A stretch of 64,000 bases of DNA, taken from positions 61,101-125,100 of the forward strand of contig NMRB01001769.1 in NCBI GenBank assembly GCA_002633025.1, written 5' to 3'. This document shows positions 23,115 to 35,600 of this stretch, piece by piece. Every line of letters starts with the position of its first letter. Position 1 is the first letter of the stretch. Below the pieces are notes generated by a model, which worked only from the letters and a program-made list of their open reading frames with translations, did no database searches and was not told the DNA's origin. The DNA comes from Notospermus geniculatus (Eukaryota; Nemertea; Pilidiophora; Heteronemertea; Lineidae). The position numbers and the translations under genes were made by a program.

Positions 23115-26100
23115 TCAGTCTATGTCTGAATCCGAATCACTAGACAATGTATCGTTGAGTTCAGCTTCTGCGTTGAGAATATCGTAACTGTTTAAATGCT
23201 TGGGACTCCAGGATTTCGGCAGAGATGGTTTCACCGCACCGTTTTTCTGTTTCATCTGAAAGGAAAATGAACAAAGCATGACAATTCATATCAATATCCA
23301 GAATTCATTAGGCTAGAACTCATTACTTAAGATGGGGTCAAAGATGGGAACAAAAACACAAATGGTGCAAGAATGAATCATTTGACTTGCAGCTTATGTC
23401 ACGAGGCAGGCAACTGGAAAGAAGGCCAAGAAATTCCTCCATGTCAACTGGCATGTGAATGATATGCATTTAGTGTGGCATTTTCTGACAAAGTTTTCTG
23501 CTGCTTGGAATCAGTTACATTTACTCACCTGTTCTGATAAATTCTTGAACTCCTTCATATCGTCCTCTGTTATTACATACTCCTCATCATCTTCATCCTT
23601 CCAACCCATCTCACGCAGAAGTCTGAAACATACAAATCATCCTTTTAAATCTAGAGCTGACCATCAAATACAGCATCATTAGCTCCACAGACAACATTGG
23701 GTGAATGTATGACAGGAGGAAACCAGAGTGCCCGAACTGCACTGTCAAAGAGAGTCACCCCATCACACGAGGAGAGGTCCAATCGGGATCGAACCCAGAA
23801 CCTCAGAGGTGACAGGTGCCGCTGTTTGCACTGCGCCACTCTGACAGCCCAGCAACATCCTTCAGGGAGACTCTTGTTGGAGGCAAATAAAAATCTCAAG
23901 TAAGATGTTAAGCCCATTAGAAAGCAGAATATTCACCTCTGCTCAGCCTCCAAAGAACTTGAAAGGAGATCTTTTCCCGGTGGGCTGATCTTCAGTTGTT
24001 CAATGGAGGAACTGAGATCCTCTTTCCCATCACCATTATGGCTTTCATGGAGAGGTTTGTCATTGCTGTTGATGTCAGGGCTACCCCTTCGGTGATACGT
24101 ATCTGCCTTCTTCTCCCGCTTCGCCTGAAAGAATAACAGACAGTATAGTGAGATAAGACTTTGTTTCTCCTTGTAACACTTCTTTCTAATGTGTTAATCT
24201 GTTGATAACAGTGGGCCGTATTCAAAAAGGGTGATCATCGCACGATTAAGACTAAGATGGGTGTAACTTCACTAAATGCACAGACTTCCACCGTGCATTT
24301 GACGAAGTTACAAGCATCTAAGTCTTTAACACCCTTTTTGAATACGGCCCAGTAAGTCTTCTGATGTGGTCATATAGTCAAGAATACATTAGCGACATCA
24401 TGCAACTGCTGGAATCAACTCTAGCCTGAATTCAACACAAGTACTACTAAACATGAAACCTACTTGTCCATTCATTTTGGGAGGATCTCGGTTCTGAATT
24501 TTCTTCGTGAGTGTAGACTGAAGAAGGAAATACATGTATGGTAAACAATTAGAGAGCCAATCTAAAAGCCATGTAAAATACTGGATTCTGTACATTCAGA
24601 ACAGATGGCTGGCTGGATTCTTGACCGTATTCCATTTCTACCAGTGGGGTATGTGCGGTTCAATTTGCTGTAACCTTTCGGTCCTTTACAGGTCAGAAGG
24701 TTACTGAAGATTCTATGATGAGACAACAGAACCAAGCACTCAGCTTCTAGACTGGAGACCTGACTTACCTTAGTAACAACAGCTTTATACATGGAGCCTC
24801 CATTCTTGGAGTTGTTCTCCTCCCTTCTCAGGTATGCATCTAGAGGAAAGAAGAAAACATTCCAGACATGTGCTGCATGCATCCAGTCTAAGAACAATGA
24901 TGATCTCTTTACTTTGACGTAAAGCTGAACGAGTTCTGTATCAAAAGGTGGCAAAAACTTACCTGGAGAGCTCTGTCTGCTACTGGGTTTGGAGTTTTCC
25001 TGGACTCGGGGTGGATTTTCTGCAACATTAAGGAACTCACGTTGAAGACAATGGCGTAAATTCTGTCCATGATGATGGTATCTCATGAAAAGTCATTACC
25101 CTGTTGTGTATATCTGTCGGTTTGGCTTCAAAAAGGAAGCTGTGGGACAAAGTTGAGTAGACAAGTTGCTCAGAAAAGCTTCAGCCTGCAAATGAGTGAA
25201 CCTGCTTACCCCATGCACTGTTTGCAGAGACTTTGTCTTGCAACCCTGACTTCTCCCCATCAACAGTATCACCATTCAAGGAAGGGAAGTCATCATCCAA
25301 CTGTGGTTTTGATTTGTCACCCGACTGTCTCCGTTCTTTACGTGAATCACGCAGTTTTCCATTCACCTCTGTTTCTTGCCTTCCAATGTATGAACCATAG
25401 TAGTCGCTGGGGCAGTCGTACTGATAGTCGTAGTAACCACCACCACTCCCATTCATCTGTGAAAAGAATGGTACAAACTAGCGAAAACAGCCACAAACTT
25501 AATGTCACTCTGGAGCTTCAAGCTCTAAGTACAAATCAGTGACTCGTCAGCTCATNNNNNNNNNNNNNNNNNNNNNNNNNNNNNNNNNNNNNNNNNNNNN
25601 NNNNNNNNNNNNNNNNNNNNNNNNNNNNNNNNNNNNNNNNNNNNNNNNNNNNNNNNNNNNNNNNNNNNNNNNNNNNNNNNNNNNNNNNNNNNNNNNNNNN
25701 NNNNNNNNNNNNNNNNNNNNNNNNNNNNNNNNNNNNNNNNNNNNNNNNNNNNNNNNNNNNNNNNNNNNNNNNNNNNNNNNNNNNNNNNNNNNNNNNNNNN
25801 NNNNNNNNNNNNNNNNNNNNNNNNNNNNNNNNNNNNNNNNNNNNNNNNNNNNNNNNNNNNNNNNNNNNNNNNNNNNNNNNNNNNNNNNNNNNNNNNNNNN
25901 NNNNNNNNNNNNNNNNNNNNNNNNNNNNNNNNNNNNNNNNNNNNNNNNNNNNNNNNNNNNNNNNNNNNNNNNNNNNNNNNNNNNNNNNNNNNNNNNNNNN
26001 NNNNNNNNNNNNNNNNNNNNNNNNNNNNNNNNNNNNNNNNNNNNNNNNNNNNNNNNNNNNNNNNNNNNNNNNNNNNNNNNNNNNNNNNNNNNNNNNNNNN

Positions 26101-26258
26101 NNNNNNNNNNNNNNNNNNNNNNNNNNNNNNNNNNNNNNNNNNNNNNNNNATGATACTCACATTGTCATTTGGTTGTGGTATTTTCAGCCAAGCTGGAGCA
26201 AAGTCATTATTTGGAGCCTTGCTGGAAGCCATAGGGGGCACTAGAGCATAGTGAGACC
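23115..26258 (-). CDS. GPBP1: Vasculin (GC-rich promoter-binding protein 1), gap in middle
   Basis: A nuclear transcription-related protein of the vasculin family. The exon holding the start is 26161-26258, with ATG at 26232 (MASSKAPNNDFAPAWLKIPQ, matching the vasculin NDFAPAWL signature). Next come 594 Ns (25556-26149) that probably hide one or more exons. The following coding exons are 25210-25456, 24963-25019, 24769-24839, 24464-24517, 23937-24124, 23529-23622 and 23115-23255. Hallmarks: DDFPSLNGD, SMYKAVVTK, SSSLEAEQRLLREMGW, ITEDDMKEFKNLSEQ, and an acidic Ser-Asp tail ending SSDSDSDID. The phases of the seven 3' exons agree. Vertebrates have two paralogs (GPBP1, GPBP1L1); an invertebrate would usually have one. 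Length cannot be given because of the gap. Confidence 0.92.
23715..23860 (-). repeat. tRNA-derived SINE-like repeat, copy 2
   Basis: On the minus strand there is an A-box-like GAGTGGCGCAGTGC, then a B box GGTTCGATCCC, then a tail ending TGGTTTCCTCC. It shares its skeleton with 677-835. It lies in a GPBP1 intron. Confidence 0.55.
24213..24350. mobile_element. Palindromic MITE, family A copy 2
   Basis: Ends GGGCCGTATTCAAAAAGG and CCTTTTTGAATACGGCCC. The interior is similar to 5590-5728 in inverted orientation. Inserted in a GPBP1 intron. Confidence 0.8.
25556..26149. other. Assembly gap of 594 Ns
   Basis: Unsequenced bases inside GPBP1, between the start exon and the exon at 25210-25456. Residues corresponding to the early part of vasculin are expected here. 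Confidence 1.
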
Positions 26259-26259
26259 C

Positions 26260-28298
26260 TGAAGACAAACAAAATACATTGGTTAGAGATGAGAGCATGC
26301 ATGCAGGAATGAATGACACAACAATCCCGCGACATGACCGCTCCTCCCCATGTGGGACAGGACAGACAGTGAAGCTCAAGAAAGAGAATGAAATCGGCTG
26401 GCATTTGACAGGCAGACTTCGATGACCTGTTGGAGAGTTACATTTGTGAGCCCCCATATGAATGTCAAGCCTTCAATTTAAGAACCCTATACTATTACAC
26501 TCACTGAAGGTACTCACCAAGAACAAATGAATTTGGAATCCACAAACAGCAATTTTCGTCTAACAGCACTTAAAATTGTTCACCAATTGCCGAAGAGAAA
26601 AAGCACATCCGATAATTTGCTGCCACTTTTTGTCATCTAACTGAGTTCATGTAGTCTTATCTCCACCTTGATAAATGAACTACACAATCACATTTATGGT
26701 GCAATTCACCGTATTCCACCTTGTCTCTTTCATCTCTTCAATATGAATCTGTACTTTACCAAATATCTTGCTTGTCATAAGGTTCTCCTGCCAGCATCAA
26801 TATGACCTAAGGCCCATAGAATCATGGCAGTGTTCAACTCCTCTGAACTCATTGCAGAACTGAAAATCCCAGTGCCATGCCTTTTCCGAGTCCCTTAGGT
26901 TAGTTATCACGATAATTACATGTAAAGGCACAGGCAGTGAAAAATCCTGACCTCATTCAGAGTTACATTGACATCCACTGAACGCAGAAATCCAGGAGAA
27001 TATACTCTGTCCAGGTCGAGCACATAGGACCATGAAATGGCTTGTTTTATTTCATCAAACACAGACACTTACCATATAATTTCCACGTACTACATCAACT
27101 ATCCCTGAGACCGGTGTATAGACTATGTACAATAGTTTCCAACAGGCTGCTAGTGACAGCCTTGATTGCGTATCGCTACATAGGGTGGAAATTCTGTGAC
27201 AGCATTCCAAGAATATGAATGTCAAGAATCCCCTAATGCTAGGAAGAACCTCCTGATATTATTATAGGGATTTTGAAATCTGTTTTCATTTTCTGTCCAT
27301 GCAGAAAACACAGCCAAAATCCAAGTGTGTGAAAGGAACAGGTGAGCAAATAAAAAGTTCGGTAAGACCTGGGTTATCTGAACATAGTGAGTTTGTGACC
27401 AACACCAACACAGAAATGAGTGGTGTTTTTCAAAAGGACTTCTTCATGGACTTAATGGGCTATGTAACTTCTTTCAGCAAGAAATATCCATTCACATGAC
27501 TGTTTCCACTCTTTTAGCATCACTATCTGAATCTCCTCAAGGTCAGTATCAGCCAATCCAAAACAACACAAATTAAAGAAATCTTGACACTCCTACATCT
27601 CAAAATATCTGCAAAAGAGAAGATACAGAGTTAAGCATAAGCAAGACTTTAGGAGGTTTTGGTCGCCACTTTGATTTAATATCAGAAGTTGATCAACACT
27701 GACATTTTGACACTTTATTAGGCCTGGCCTAGCCAAGGGCCTACATGTAGTGACAGCAGCAGTTGAGTACCTTGTCCATTGGCCTACACTCCTGACTTCA
27801 TGAAAATGAATGCGATGCTGCCTAGTGCCTGCGTACTGTGCACTGTACATACTGTAGGCCCCACCTAAGCCTATTAGTAGTACCGTAAGTGTAGGCCTAC
27901 TACTAGGCCTAGGCCTGCCTCCCGACACTCGACAGTCCTAGACCTAGCCTACCCTCGACCTAGGCCTACCTGCAAAAAATGAATCGACTGATATGGTAGG
28001 GGTGCGGCCATTAAGCCACTGCTGCAGGACTCCCATGCGTTTGGGTCCAAGTTCAATTTAGGTATCTTCTGAGAGTTTGAATGCATTTGGAACAGGGCCA
28101 ACCAACGAAGATATCTATCATTATTTTAGCGCCCGCTAATTCCGTTATAATTTACATGATTTATGGGTGCTGGGTTCACATAGCTTGATAGGCTTGGCTC
28201 CGTCCCTCCGCTAAGGCCTACCAGTAAAGGGGGCAGAACCCAGAAGCAGAAGGGACCGACCGGCGGCGGCCATGGCCATGATATTTTGTTGCATGAAT
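26260..28298. other. GPBP1 5' UTR/promoter side, no coding seen
   Basis: Upstream of the GPBP1 start exon, whose acceptor (AG at 26259-26260) implies an unlocated noncoding first exon. 27880-27960 is rich in TAGGCCTA words. I see no other gene. Confidence 0.4.
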
Positions 28299-28405
28299 TC
28301 ACGTCCGCTGACTCCCCAAATCATCATGATCATGCCAATGCCATCATCATGGCATGATGATGGCATTGGCATGATCATGATGATTTGGGGAGTCAGCGGA
28401 CGTGA
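28299..28405. repeat. Perfect 53-bp-arm palindrome ending at an N
   Basis: Arms 28299-28351 and 28353-28405 are exact reverse complements around one base, and the right arm ends immediately before the N at 28406. Such perfect symmetry ending at a join suggests an assembly fold-back rather than biology. Confidence 0.9.
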
Positions 28406-28678
28406 NGAGGGGTGAGCTGGTGAGAGGAGGCCCACCAACATGACCAAGAAGATTCCAGTGCACGGGCACTGCAGTGCATGATGATGTGCACAGCCGTCAC
28501 GTCGGCGTTCTGGCGTTTGCGTGTCCCGACTTTTTCGCTTTTCGAGCAAGCGCACAGAGGCTAAACAAGCACTTTAGAACACATACCAACAATTATTTCA
28601 CAGAGTTTCTTTCCTTTAACTCAGATTTAAGTTTGTCAATTCCATGACATTGAGCGAAATCACGTTTTTTTCAGACGA

Positions 28679-28860
28679 ATATTTGACTCCAAAATGACCA
28701 CGAAAACACACAAAACATGCAAAATGGCTGAAGTTTTGATAACCTGCATCCCAGAATCGTAAGTCTCACGCAATTACGTGTCACGCGAGATTAGACTACC
28801 TGCAGACCTGATGTACGCAAGGTGATGTACGCAGATAGAGAGACAGGTCATGACTGAAAG
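28679..28860 (+). repeat. Dispersed direct duplicate with exon-like start, copy 1
   Basis: Shares about 160-180 bases with 29573-29734. It includes an ATG at 28724 that reads MAEVLITCIPES up to a strong donor (GTAAGT at 28759). It could be an upstream noncoding or uORF exon of TMEM69 or an unknown transcript. Confidence 0.7.
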
Positions 28861-29572
28861 GCAATCGTCTTCGACTCGGAAGCTTTCGGCAACCTTCGGG
28901 CAGCCATTATAAGCACCTCGTCCGTATATAGCGGATTAAGTTCGACCACCATATGGTCGGTGATCAGGTCAGAAGTGATGCGGTTGTAGCATTGCGCAGA
29001 CTAAAAATAGTTCCCTTATAATTTTTTATTTAACTGATGTTGTGTTTGCACAAAATGAGTTATTTCGTAATAAATATTTATATAAAAAACGTTTGAGTGG
29101 TTAAACTGTGCATTTTGCAACGATTTTTATTGAAAAATTCGTATGCATTAGGTGACTGTTTCTCCCTCCCCACCTCGATCACGAAACAACAATGGCCGCC
29201 ATAGCTTCACCACTTGAGAAGTTCAACGTGCTGTTATAGCGTGACTAACGCTTCATCAGGTAAGGTAACATGCTTCAACTCATTTTTCTATATGTAGCAA
29301 CATTCACAATGCCTAATTGGTGACTTAAATCATTCAAATAGATAGTTTGAACAGTCTTGTCGAACCGATCTTCATCAAAGTAGTTCACGGAGCAATATGG
29401 CGCTGTCCGATATACGTCAGAGTTACGATGTTGGCACGAATCGTTCTCTGACGTTCAGATTGGACTGAAAGGGTCTTTTAGCGTGTTCGGAAAGCTTCCT
29501 CGGGGAGGCTCGGGGAAGCGGGAGAGCGTTCGGTAAGGTATTTGGCAGGCTGCCAAGGCTTCCTCGAGCCTA

Positions 29573-29734
29573 ATATTTGACTGCAAAATTACCACGAAAA
29601 CACACAAAACATGCAAAATGGCTGAAGTTTTGATAACCTGCATCCCAGAATCGTAAGTCTCACGTGTCACGCGAGATTAGGCTACCTGCAGACCTGATGT
29701 ACGCAGATATAGAGAGACAGGTCATGACTGAAAG
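29573..29734 (+). repeat. Dispersed direct duplicate with exon-like start, copy 2
   Basis: Second copy of 28679-28860. The same 35-nt MAEVLITCIPES start and GTAAGT donor lie at 29618-29652. A few small deletions relative to copy 1 lie outside the exon-like part. Confidence 0.7.
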
Positions 29735-30490
29735 GGTCTTTCTATCTTTACAAGTTTCCTTTTAGAAATTCCAAGCGTACGCAAATCAAACAGTTCAAAA
29801 ATATGGTAAGGCTCTGTTGTCTGCATGCTTCTGCCGCCGAAAATGGCGTGTCAAAAGCGGGAATCTAAAGTCGACCGGTGATAATAAAAATGACGGCGCT
29901 GCATCCTGACCAATAAGAATACAAATGGCGCTGGGCGTCACCCGGCTCGACTTCCCGCCACCTATTGGCAAGTCTCAGAATTCAGTGTGACTGGTTCTGA
30001 ACGGTGTAGGCTGATCTTTTACTATGTTTTAACCCTTTCCGTTTGCTTGCAGAAGCCCTAAAAAGTCACGATTGATTACTTGATGATGAAAACGTATTAG
30101 GCCTTGGGAGTCTGGCCAAAAAAGCTCATGCCTCACACAGGAACTTGAAGTAAACGGTAGTTGAAGGCCTAACATTAAACTGCTTATGGGCGGTTATTTC
30201 CGCAAAAAAGGTCGAGGACATGATTTTGCAATGCAGAGCGGAGCCACAAGGTGGCGTGAGTTTATTGGAAAGTGCATTCGTAATTCAGTGGAGACCAAGA
30301 CACATGCTTGTGAAGTTTTGTCCACTGCATCATGATCGTTTAGGCCTATAGTATAATAGGTCTTGCTCTTAGCTAGCTGCTCAGCGACCACACCTTCCAT
30401 CTATCTATCCGGCATACCAGTAAATCATGTATTCCAATTTCAGATATAGCGGTAGGCTACACAGTTAAAGAGCCAGCTTCAAAAGACAGA

Positions 30491-31357
30491 ATGTTTCATT
30501 GTTGGAGGCAAGAAGGTCGACTGGTGTGGACAGCATTCAGGTTGAGGAAGAATTACCTGTTGTGTGACAAACACCTTGTGAGGACACTTACCAGGAAGGA
30601 AAACCAACACAGCGTGTCATCTTCTGTGCATGGCGTGATTTTGAATGAGCAACCAGCTCATCCTCATTCAATTTTGAGAGGCATATCATTGTTTTCAAAC
30701 AAGAACAATTTGTCAGCTGTTGGCTTGTCATGCTTGTCAGTCAATAACAATTGTATCAATGATCATGCCAGTAGGCATTTCAGTACTTCACCATCTTATC
30801 AGCAAGATTCAATCCCAAGAAGCCGTGCTCTAACCCTCATCAAAGAACTGAAGGAAGTGAAACATTCTCCCGCACCAGCCCTCCTCCTTGGATTATCAGG
30901 ACTTGTACCATTCATATCTGCACCAGTATACATGATACTCACTCAAGCATTCTCACCTATGATAGCCTATGCCCAGATAGCATATGGTGCTACCATTCTT
31001 TCATTTCTTGGTGGTGTGAGGTGGGGGATGACACTTCCTGAAGACAGTGTTGTGAGACCTGATTGGACCAACCTTGGCTACAGTGTGACGCCATCTTTAG
31101 TTGCCTGGATTGGACTTCTGCTTCCAGAACCACTTGCAATATTCACCCTGATGGGAGGTCTAGGAATTGCTGCATATTTTGACACTACAATGTACGGTTA
31201 TCCTTTGTGGTTTAAAGGATTGAGATTTGTTCTGAGTTTTGTTGCAGTTCTGTCTCTATGGACAACATTTATGTATGGATATATCATTTCTGACAGGAAG
31301 GACATAAAGAATGAAAAAGATGCCAAGTCACAAACAACTACAAATGAAACAAATTGA
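30491..31357 (+). CDS. TMEM69: TMEM69, mitochondrial multi-pass membrane protein (DUF3429)
   Basis: Single coding exon of 288 residues. The function of the family is not established; it is a mitochondrial membrane protein. The N-terminal 100 residues are poorly conserved, basic and Ser-rich, suiting a mitochondrial targeting region. From about residue 125 there are several hydrophobic helices, with the family core PALLLGLSGLVPFISAP, AQIAYGATILSFLGGVRWGM (the FLGGxRWG signature) and YPLWFKGLRF. It ends in a charged tail. An acceptor AG near 30445 precedes the ATG, so there is at least one 5' UTR exon; a possible one is 29190-29259 (ending CATCAG before GTAAGG) and others are at 28724 and 29618. 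Confidence 0.9.
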   Translation: MFHCWRQEGRLVWTAFRLRKNYLLCDKHLVRTLTRKENQHSVSSSVHGVILNEQPAHPHSILRGISLFSNKNNLSAVGLSCLSVNNNCINDHASRHFSTSPSYQQDSIPRSRALTLIKELKEVKHSPAPALLLGLSGLVPFISAPVYMILTQAFSPMIAYAQIAYGATILSFLGGVRWGMTLPEDSVVRPDWTNLGYSVTPSLVAWIGLLLPEPLAIFTLMGGLGIAAYFDTTMYGYPLWFKGLRFVLSFVAVLSLWTTFMYGYIISDRKDIKNEKDAKSQTTTNETN

Positions 31358-31868
31358 AGGCATTTCCTCTGACAGTTTTGGCAGACACACCTCTGTGCAG
31401 CTTGTGCCTTGTGTTAACCAATACTATATGAAGGGTTCCATGCTGCCTGCTCTATAATTGGTGCCCTGATTTGGTTCTGTTGACGTTGTTAGTTGTCATT
31501 AACATGTTGAGAAACTTCAGTGAGAAGATGAAGAAAGTGGGACATCTTGGTATTTCCGACCTTTGTATGTAATATTTTATCGTTATTGGAGTTAGCTCAT
31601 CATGTTCATGGCTTGTTTTGCCGTAGATTGTGAGGGAACAACTGCAGATATTACACGCATTTTCCCAAAACGCCGTCGTTGTTGTGAATACTAGTATGTT
31701 TGGACCATATGGAACCTATAAGTTGACATCTGGCGAATCTCTTTTTCACTCTCCCCCTTCTCTCCACACCATAGGATCCCTGACTTATCACCTGTTCCTC
31801 AGGGCGGCGCTCCCGATGTCGCCGTGAGCACGGAACAGAATGATTGGACGTTTACGTTGGCGTTTCTG

Positions 31869-31982
31869 CATCCTGAGAACATCAGGGGTTCTTAGTGCTC
31901 GTTCCCTTCGTCACCGCACACAAACTTTTGTCTGCGGTGACGAAGGGAGCGAGCAGCAAGAACCCCCGATATTCTCAGGATG
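31869..31982. mobile_element. Hairpin MITE nested in another MITE, 9-bp target duplication
   Basis: Begins CATCCTGAGAA and ends TTCTCAGGATG, with long paired arms (CGTTCCCTTCGTCACCGCA and its partner). GCGTTTCTG occurs directly before (31860-31868) and after (31983-31991). The flanks (GGACGTTTACGTTGGCG and CTTTGCGAAAACTC) are the right half of family B, seen whole at 50373-50504. The 9-bp duplication resembles Mutator-type insertion. Confidence 0.75.
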
Positions 31983-32643
31983 GCGTTTCTGTGGCTTTGC
32001 GAAAACTCATCGACGACCGCAGACGCGCGCAGCCAGCGACGACTGAATTTCGCGCTGCTCATCTTCCGGGTTGGTGATGCCTACGTCAGTAGAGACGAGG
32101 TATTGAACCATCCTCTCATCTATTGTATTACATAGTATTGTATCTCACTACGCGAAACTGAATACGTTGGCTTATTCGCAATATAGGCCAGTTGGCACAA
32201 CCTGCTGTTTCCCAACAAAGCACTATTGAATGTTTTGTTGGTCATTCCATGTGCTTTGGCCCTATTAATACAGAGTTCACTGGCGGGTCATACAGTAATG
32301 TTATTGATCCTTCAGAAAAATGCCACAGTGCATTCCATGTAAAGTTTAGTTGTAGGCCTACGTTCGACAACGCCAACGGATAATCCACCGTGTTTCGGGC
32401 TCATTTCCTCAGAAGGAGAAGATGCACCACATTATACTGACCAGCAAGATGATACACTTATTCTAGGTTTTGCGGGACATCTTTAGTTGGAGTCACTGAC
32501 GTAACTGTTGGGCCTTCGGACGTCACGACGGAAGTATTGCAAAACAGAACTTTCGGTGTTGTCATTTGGAAGATTGTTAGAGCCTCGGAGGAGATCCCTC
32601 CGAAGTTGAATCAACATTTTCGGGTGCGTGATCCAAGTTCGTC

Positions 32644-35600
32644 ATGGATGCAGTTTCACGTCAGCTGTCAAATTTCTCGGCATCAGCAGGTTGTCTTGGC
32701 AACAAGATACAGCAATACCTTAGTCGTTTGAAGGAAAGGATCAATGAACAGCAACAGGTAGGGAAACGATTTTAGCAGACAACTTTGGTGTGAACGAACA
32801 GGTCTAAATGTGAGCTCATTGGTGTAAATGTGAACTCATTGATCGAAAATGTCGTTTGGTGAGCCACCGGATGACGTCGTGGCATCCGCAAAGAAAGCAG
32901 CCAAACCCCAAAATTTAATTTGTCTTCTGATTTGGCAAAACGTAACAACTGGCACTGGTAGGTCTATCCTGAGCATAGTGTTCCATGTTAGGTCTAAAGG
33001 GCTATTGTGTCCCCAAGACATGTAGGCCATACCCTGCAGTACGGGTGTACCAAACCGTAAAATGGCCATTCTTACATCAAATTGGGTCAGAAATTTCAAT
33101 GGGGCCTTACAAAACCAGAATTCTTTTGGGTAAGTGTCATTTAATAAACAGCGAAAGCAATGATCCCGAACCTTAAGTGTGAATATCATGGACTGAAAAC
33201 TTGTCGACTTTGACACCAAATTTATTTACCTTCTGACAAGGTCTCGTCGAGTTTTCAATTCCCAACGAAGACTTAATTCCAGTTAATGAAAACCGCTGCG
33301 ACAAGCTGCCGATGATCAGGGCCGGATCCAGGATTGACAGAAAGAGGGGGCGTAGCTCGCCGCCGCCGCCCGAGGTGGTGAGGCAGCAAAAGAATGAAGC
33401 CGAAACGGGGGGTCTGGGGGGCCTCCCCCAGAAAAATTTGACAATTTTAAGTGCTTTTATATGCATTTTCCTGGCATCTGAGAGCAAAATACTCGAATTT
33501 TTATGTGATTAAATTTTTCTTGCTAAAAAAAATCACTACTCTGCCAAAAATAGGGGGGGGGGGCGTACGCCCCCCACGCCCCCCCCTGGATCCGGCCCTG
33601 GATGATGACCAGTAGCCTACTGCTGGCCTGGAGCCTTGATGAGCCCCAATGCCAGGCCTGACTGCCGAACAATTTGCATTTCGCTTCCCGCACCTGCTGG
33701 GACCTATTCACAAAGCTCTCGTAACTCACGGATTGTGTAAACTGCTGTCTATTCAAGGAAATGTTCACTATCAGCCTGACAAAAGGTGCCCTAAGTTACA
33801 GGTGCTTTGTGAATAATGTCCCACGCACCTCATTCACGAAGCTTTCGTAACATAATAGGGAGGTTGCGCAAATCTGACAAAAAACGAAGTACGAAATACA
33901 TGTACGAAAGTGGACTTCATTTCCATGACGTAATGTATTTCAGTAAATGTTTGATACCACAAATATCGCCTACTGCAAGAGCGTCTTTTAGCGTGTGACG
34001 TTAGAACGATAGAGTTACGGTGTATATTAAACTTTGAAATTTATCTTTCGTTTCAAAAGTTTCAAATTCAAGGTGCACCATACACTGCATGAAAATTCAG
34101 GTTTAAGTAGTTTGTAAACGTCATCGGATTTGAAGTTGCAAGTTTCCAAATAGTTTACTGGGAATTTTATGTGGAATTTAAGAGAGAAATTAAATTAACA
34201 GTAAACTGCAGATATTCGAAATACAAAACACAATTAAATTCTCAATTTAAAGTTTTCCAGGGGTTTACTGAAAATTTTACGTGAAATTTATTAACAAAAT
34301 TAAATCCACGGTAAACTGCAAATATTCGACAAAACATAATTAAATGCTGAGTTTTGATTTTGTGAGGGCGGATGTACTTTGCCGGAGGGAAGAAATTAAA
34401 TGTTTCGTATACCTGTGATAAATGGAGGTGGTCTGTATATGCTGACAAGATGAATTACGTCGGACTTGATGGCCACGTTTAGGTCCATGTATTCAAAAGA
34501 TGAGAAATTTCCACTTCGTTTGGAATGGACGGGCAGGTCCTCACGTACTATGACACCCACCCCACCACCACGACGGTTTTTACGTGGATTACTGTGGAAA
34601 TCATAGTTGGACAGAAGGCCACGAAATTCACCAAGCACAACCTCCTGCTTAGCATTGTCATGGAGCCACGTCTCTGTGATGACGAATATATCCGTTTTTT
34701 GGCTGAAGATCGACGAGGCGATGGCAGGCAATTTGTTGCAAACGGACCGAGCATTCCACAGAGTAATGGAAACGTTACGAAGTAGAAAGTAGGTCGATGT
34801 CCTTCCTATACGGAGAAGATTCTCTGGATTAATCGAGTTACGATTCGATGGGGCAGTCGTCTGTGACCTTGACGAAATAACAGTATCAATTGGTGAGATG
34901 ACTGTCAAGTTCCTGACATCAACGCCACGAATTGGTGAGGCCGCATAGACCTTTTTATGAGTGTCAGAAAGCACTTTAGAATTAATCACTGGAATGTCAG
35001 ACAAGTTATCCGAAATATACGTAAAACTGAGTGGGTTTCGTTTCCGTCTTCCTGACACAGATCCTCTATTATGTGCAGGTTTTGGTAGATTGGGCGAGCG
35101 ATCAGCTCTGGGGACTTCAAAGGGCAGTCCTGATTTTTCAAGCCTGAATGATCCTTCTAATCTGCTGGCCCTTAACTGCATGAGTTGTTCCCTTGTGTAG
35201 TGTAAAACACACATACTTGTACTTGCCTGTGTGCCTCTACCAATATGGAAGACCACCAGACAAAAATCAAAGTTATGACAAAAAGCAAATGTTCGAGAAC
35301 AGCTTTCGGATAGAAATAATCCACTCACAGCAGCTATCAGCATGTACCAAGAAAGTTCAAAAATCATATCCGCTTACTTATTCCTGCCAGGCTGAGTGAA
35401 AAAGTCACTAAAAAACATAGTTTAATCAGAGCTGAGCAGAAGGGCAGCCGTCACTTCAGCGCTCACTTCATAATCGGTCTGTGAAGTGTACTGGCGCCAC
35501 TGTGAATGATACTGGAATCACATCAAGGTGGCGCCAGCACGGGTATGCGCATTTGAAACTTTCAAGTACTGAGGATGGTTACCGAGATGTCAGTTAACTG

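Noticed and set aside
28211-28555. 114-aa minus frame across the palindrome
   Set aside because: It crosses the perfect palindrome and the N, both likely assembly products.
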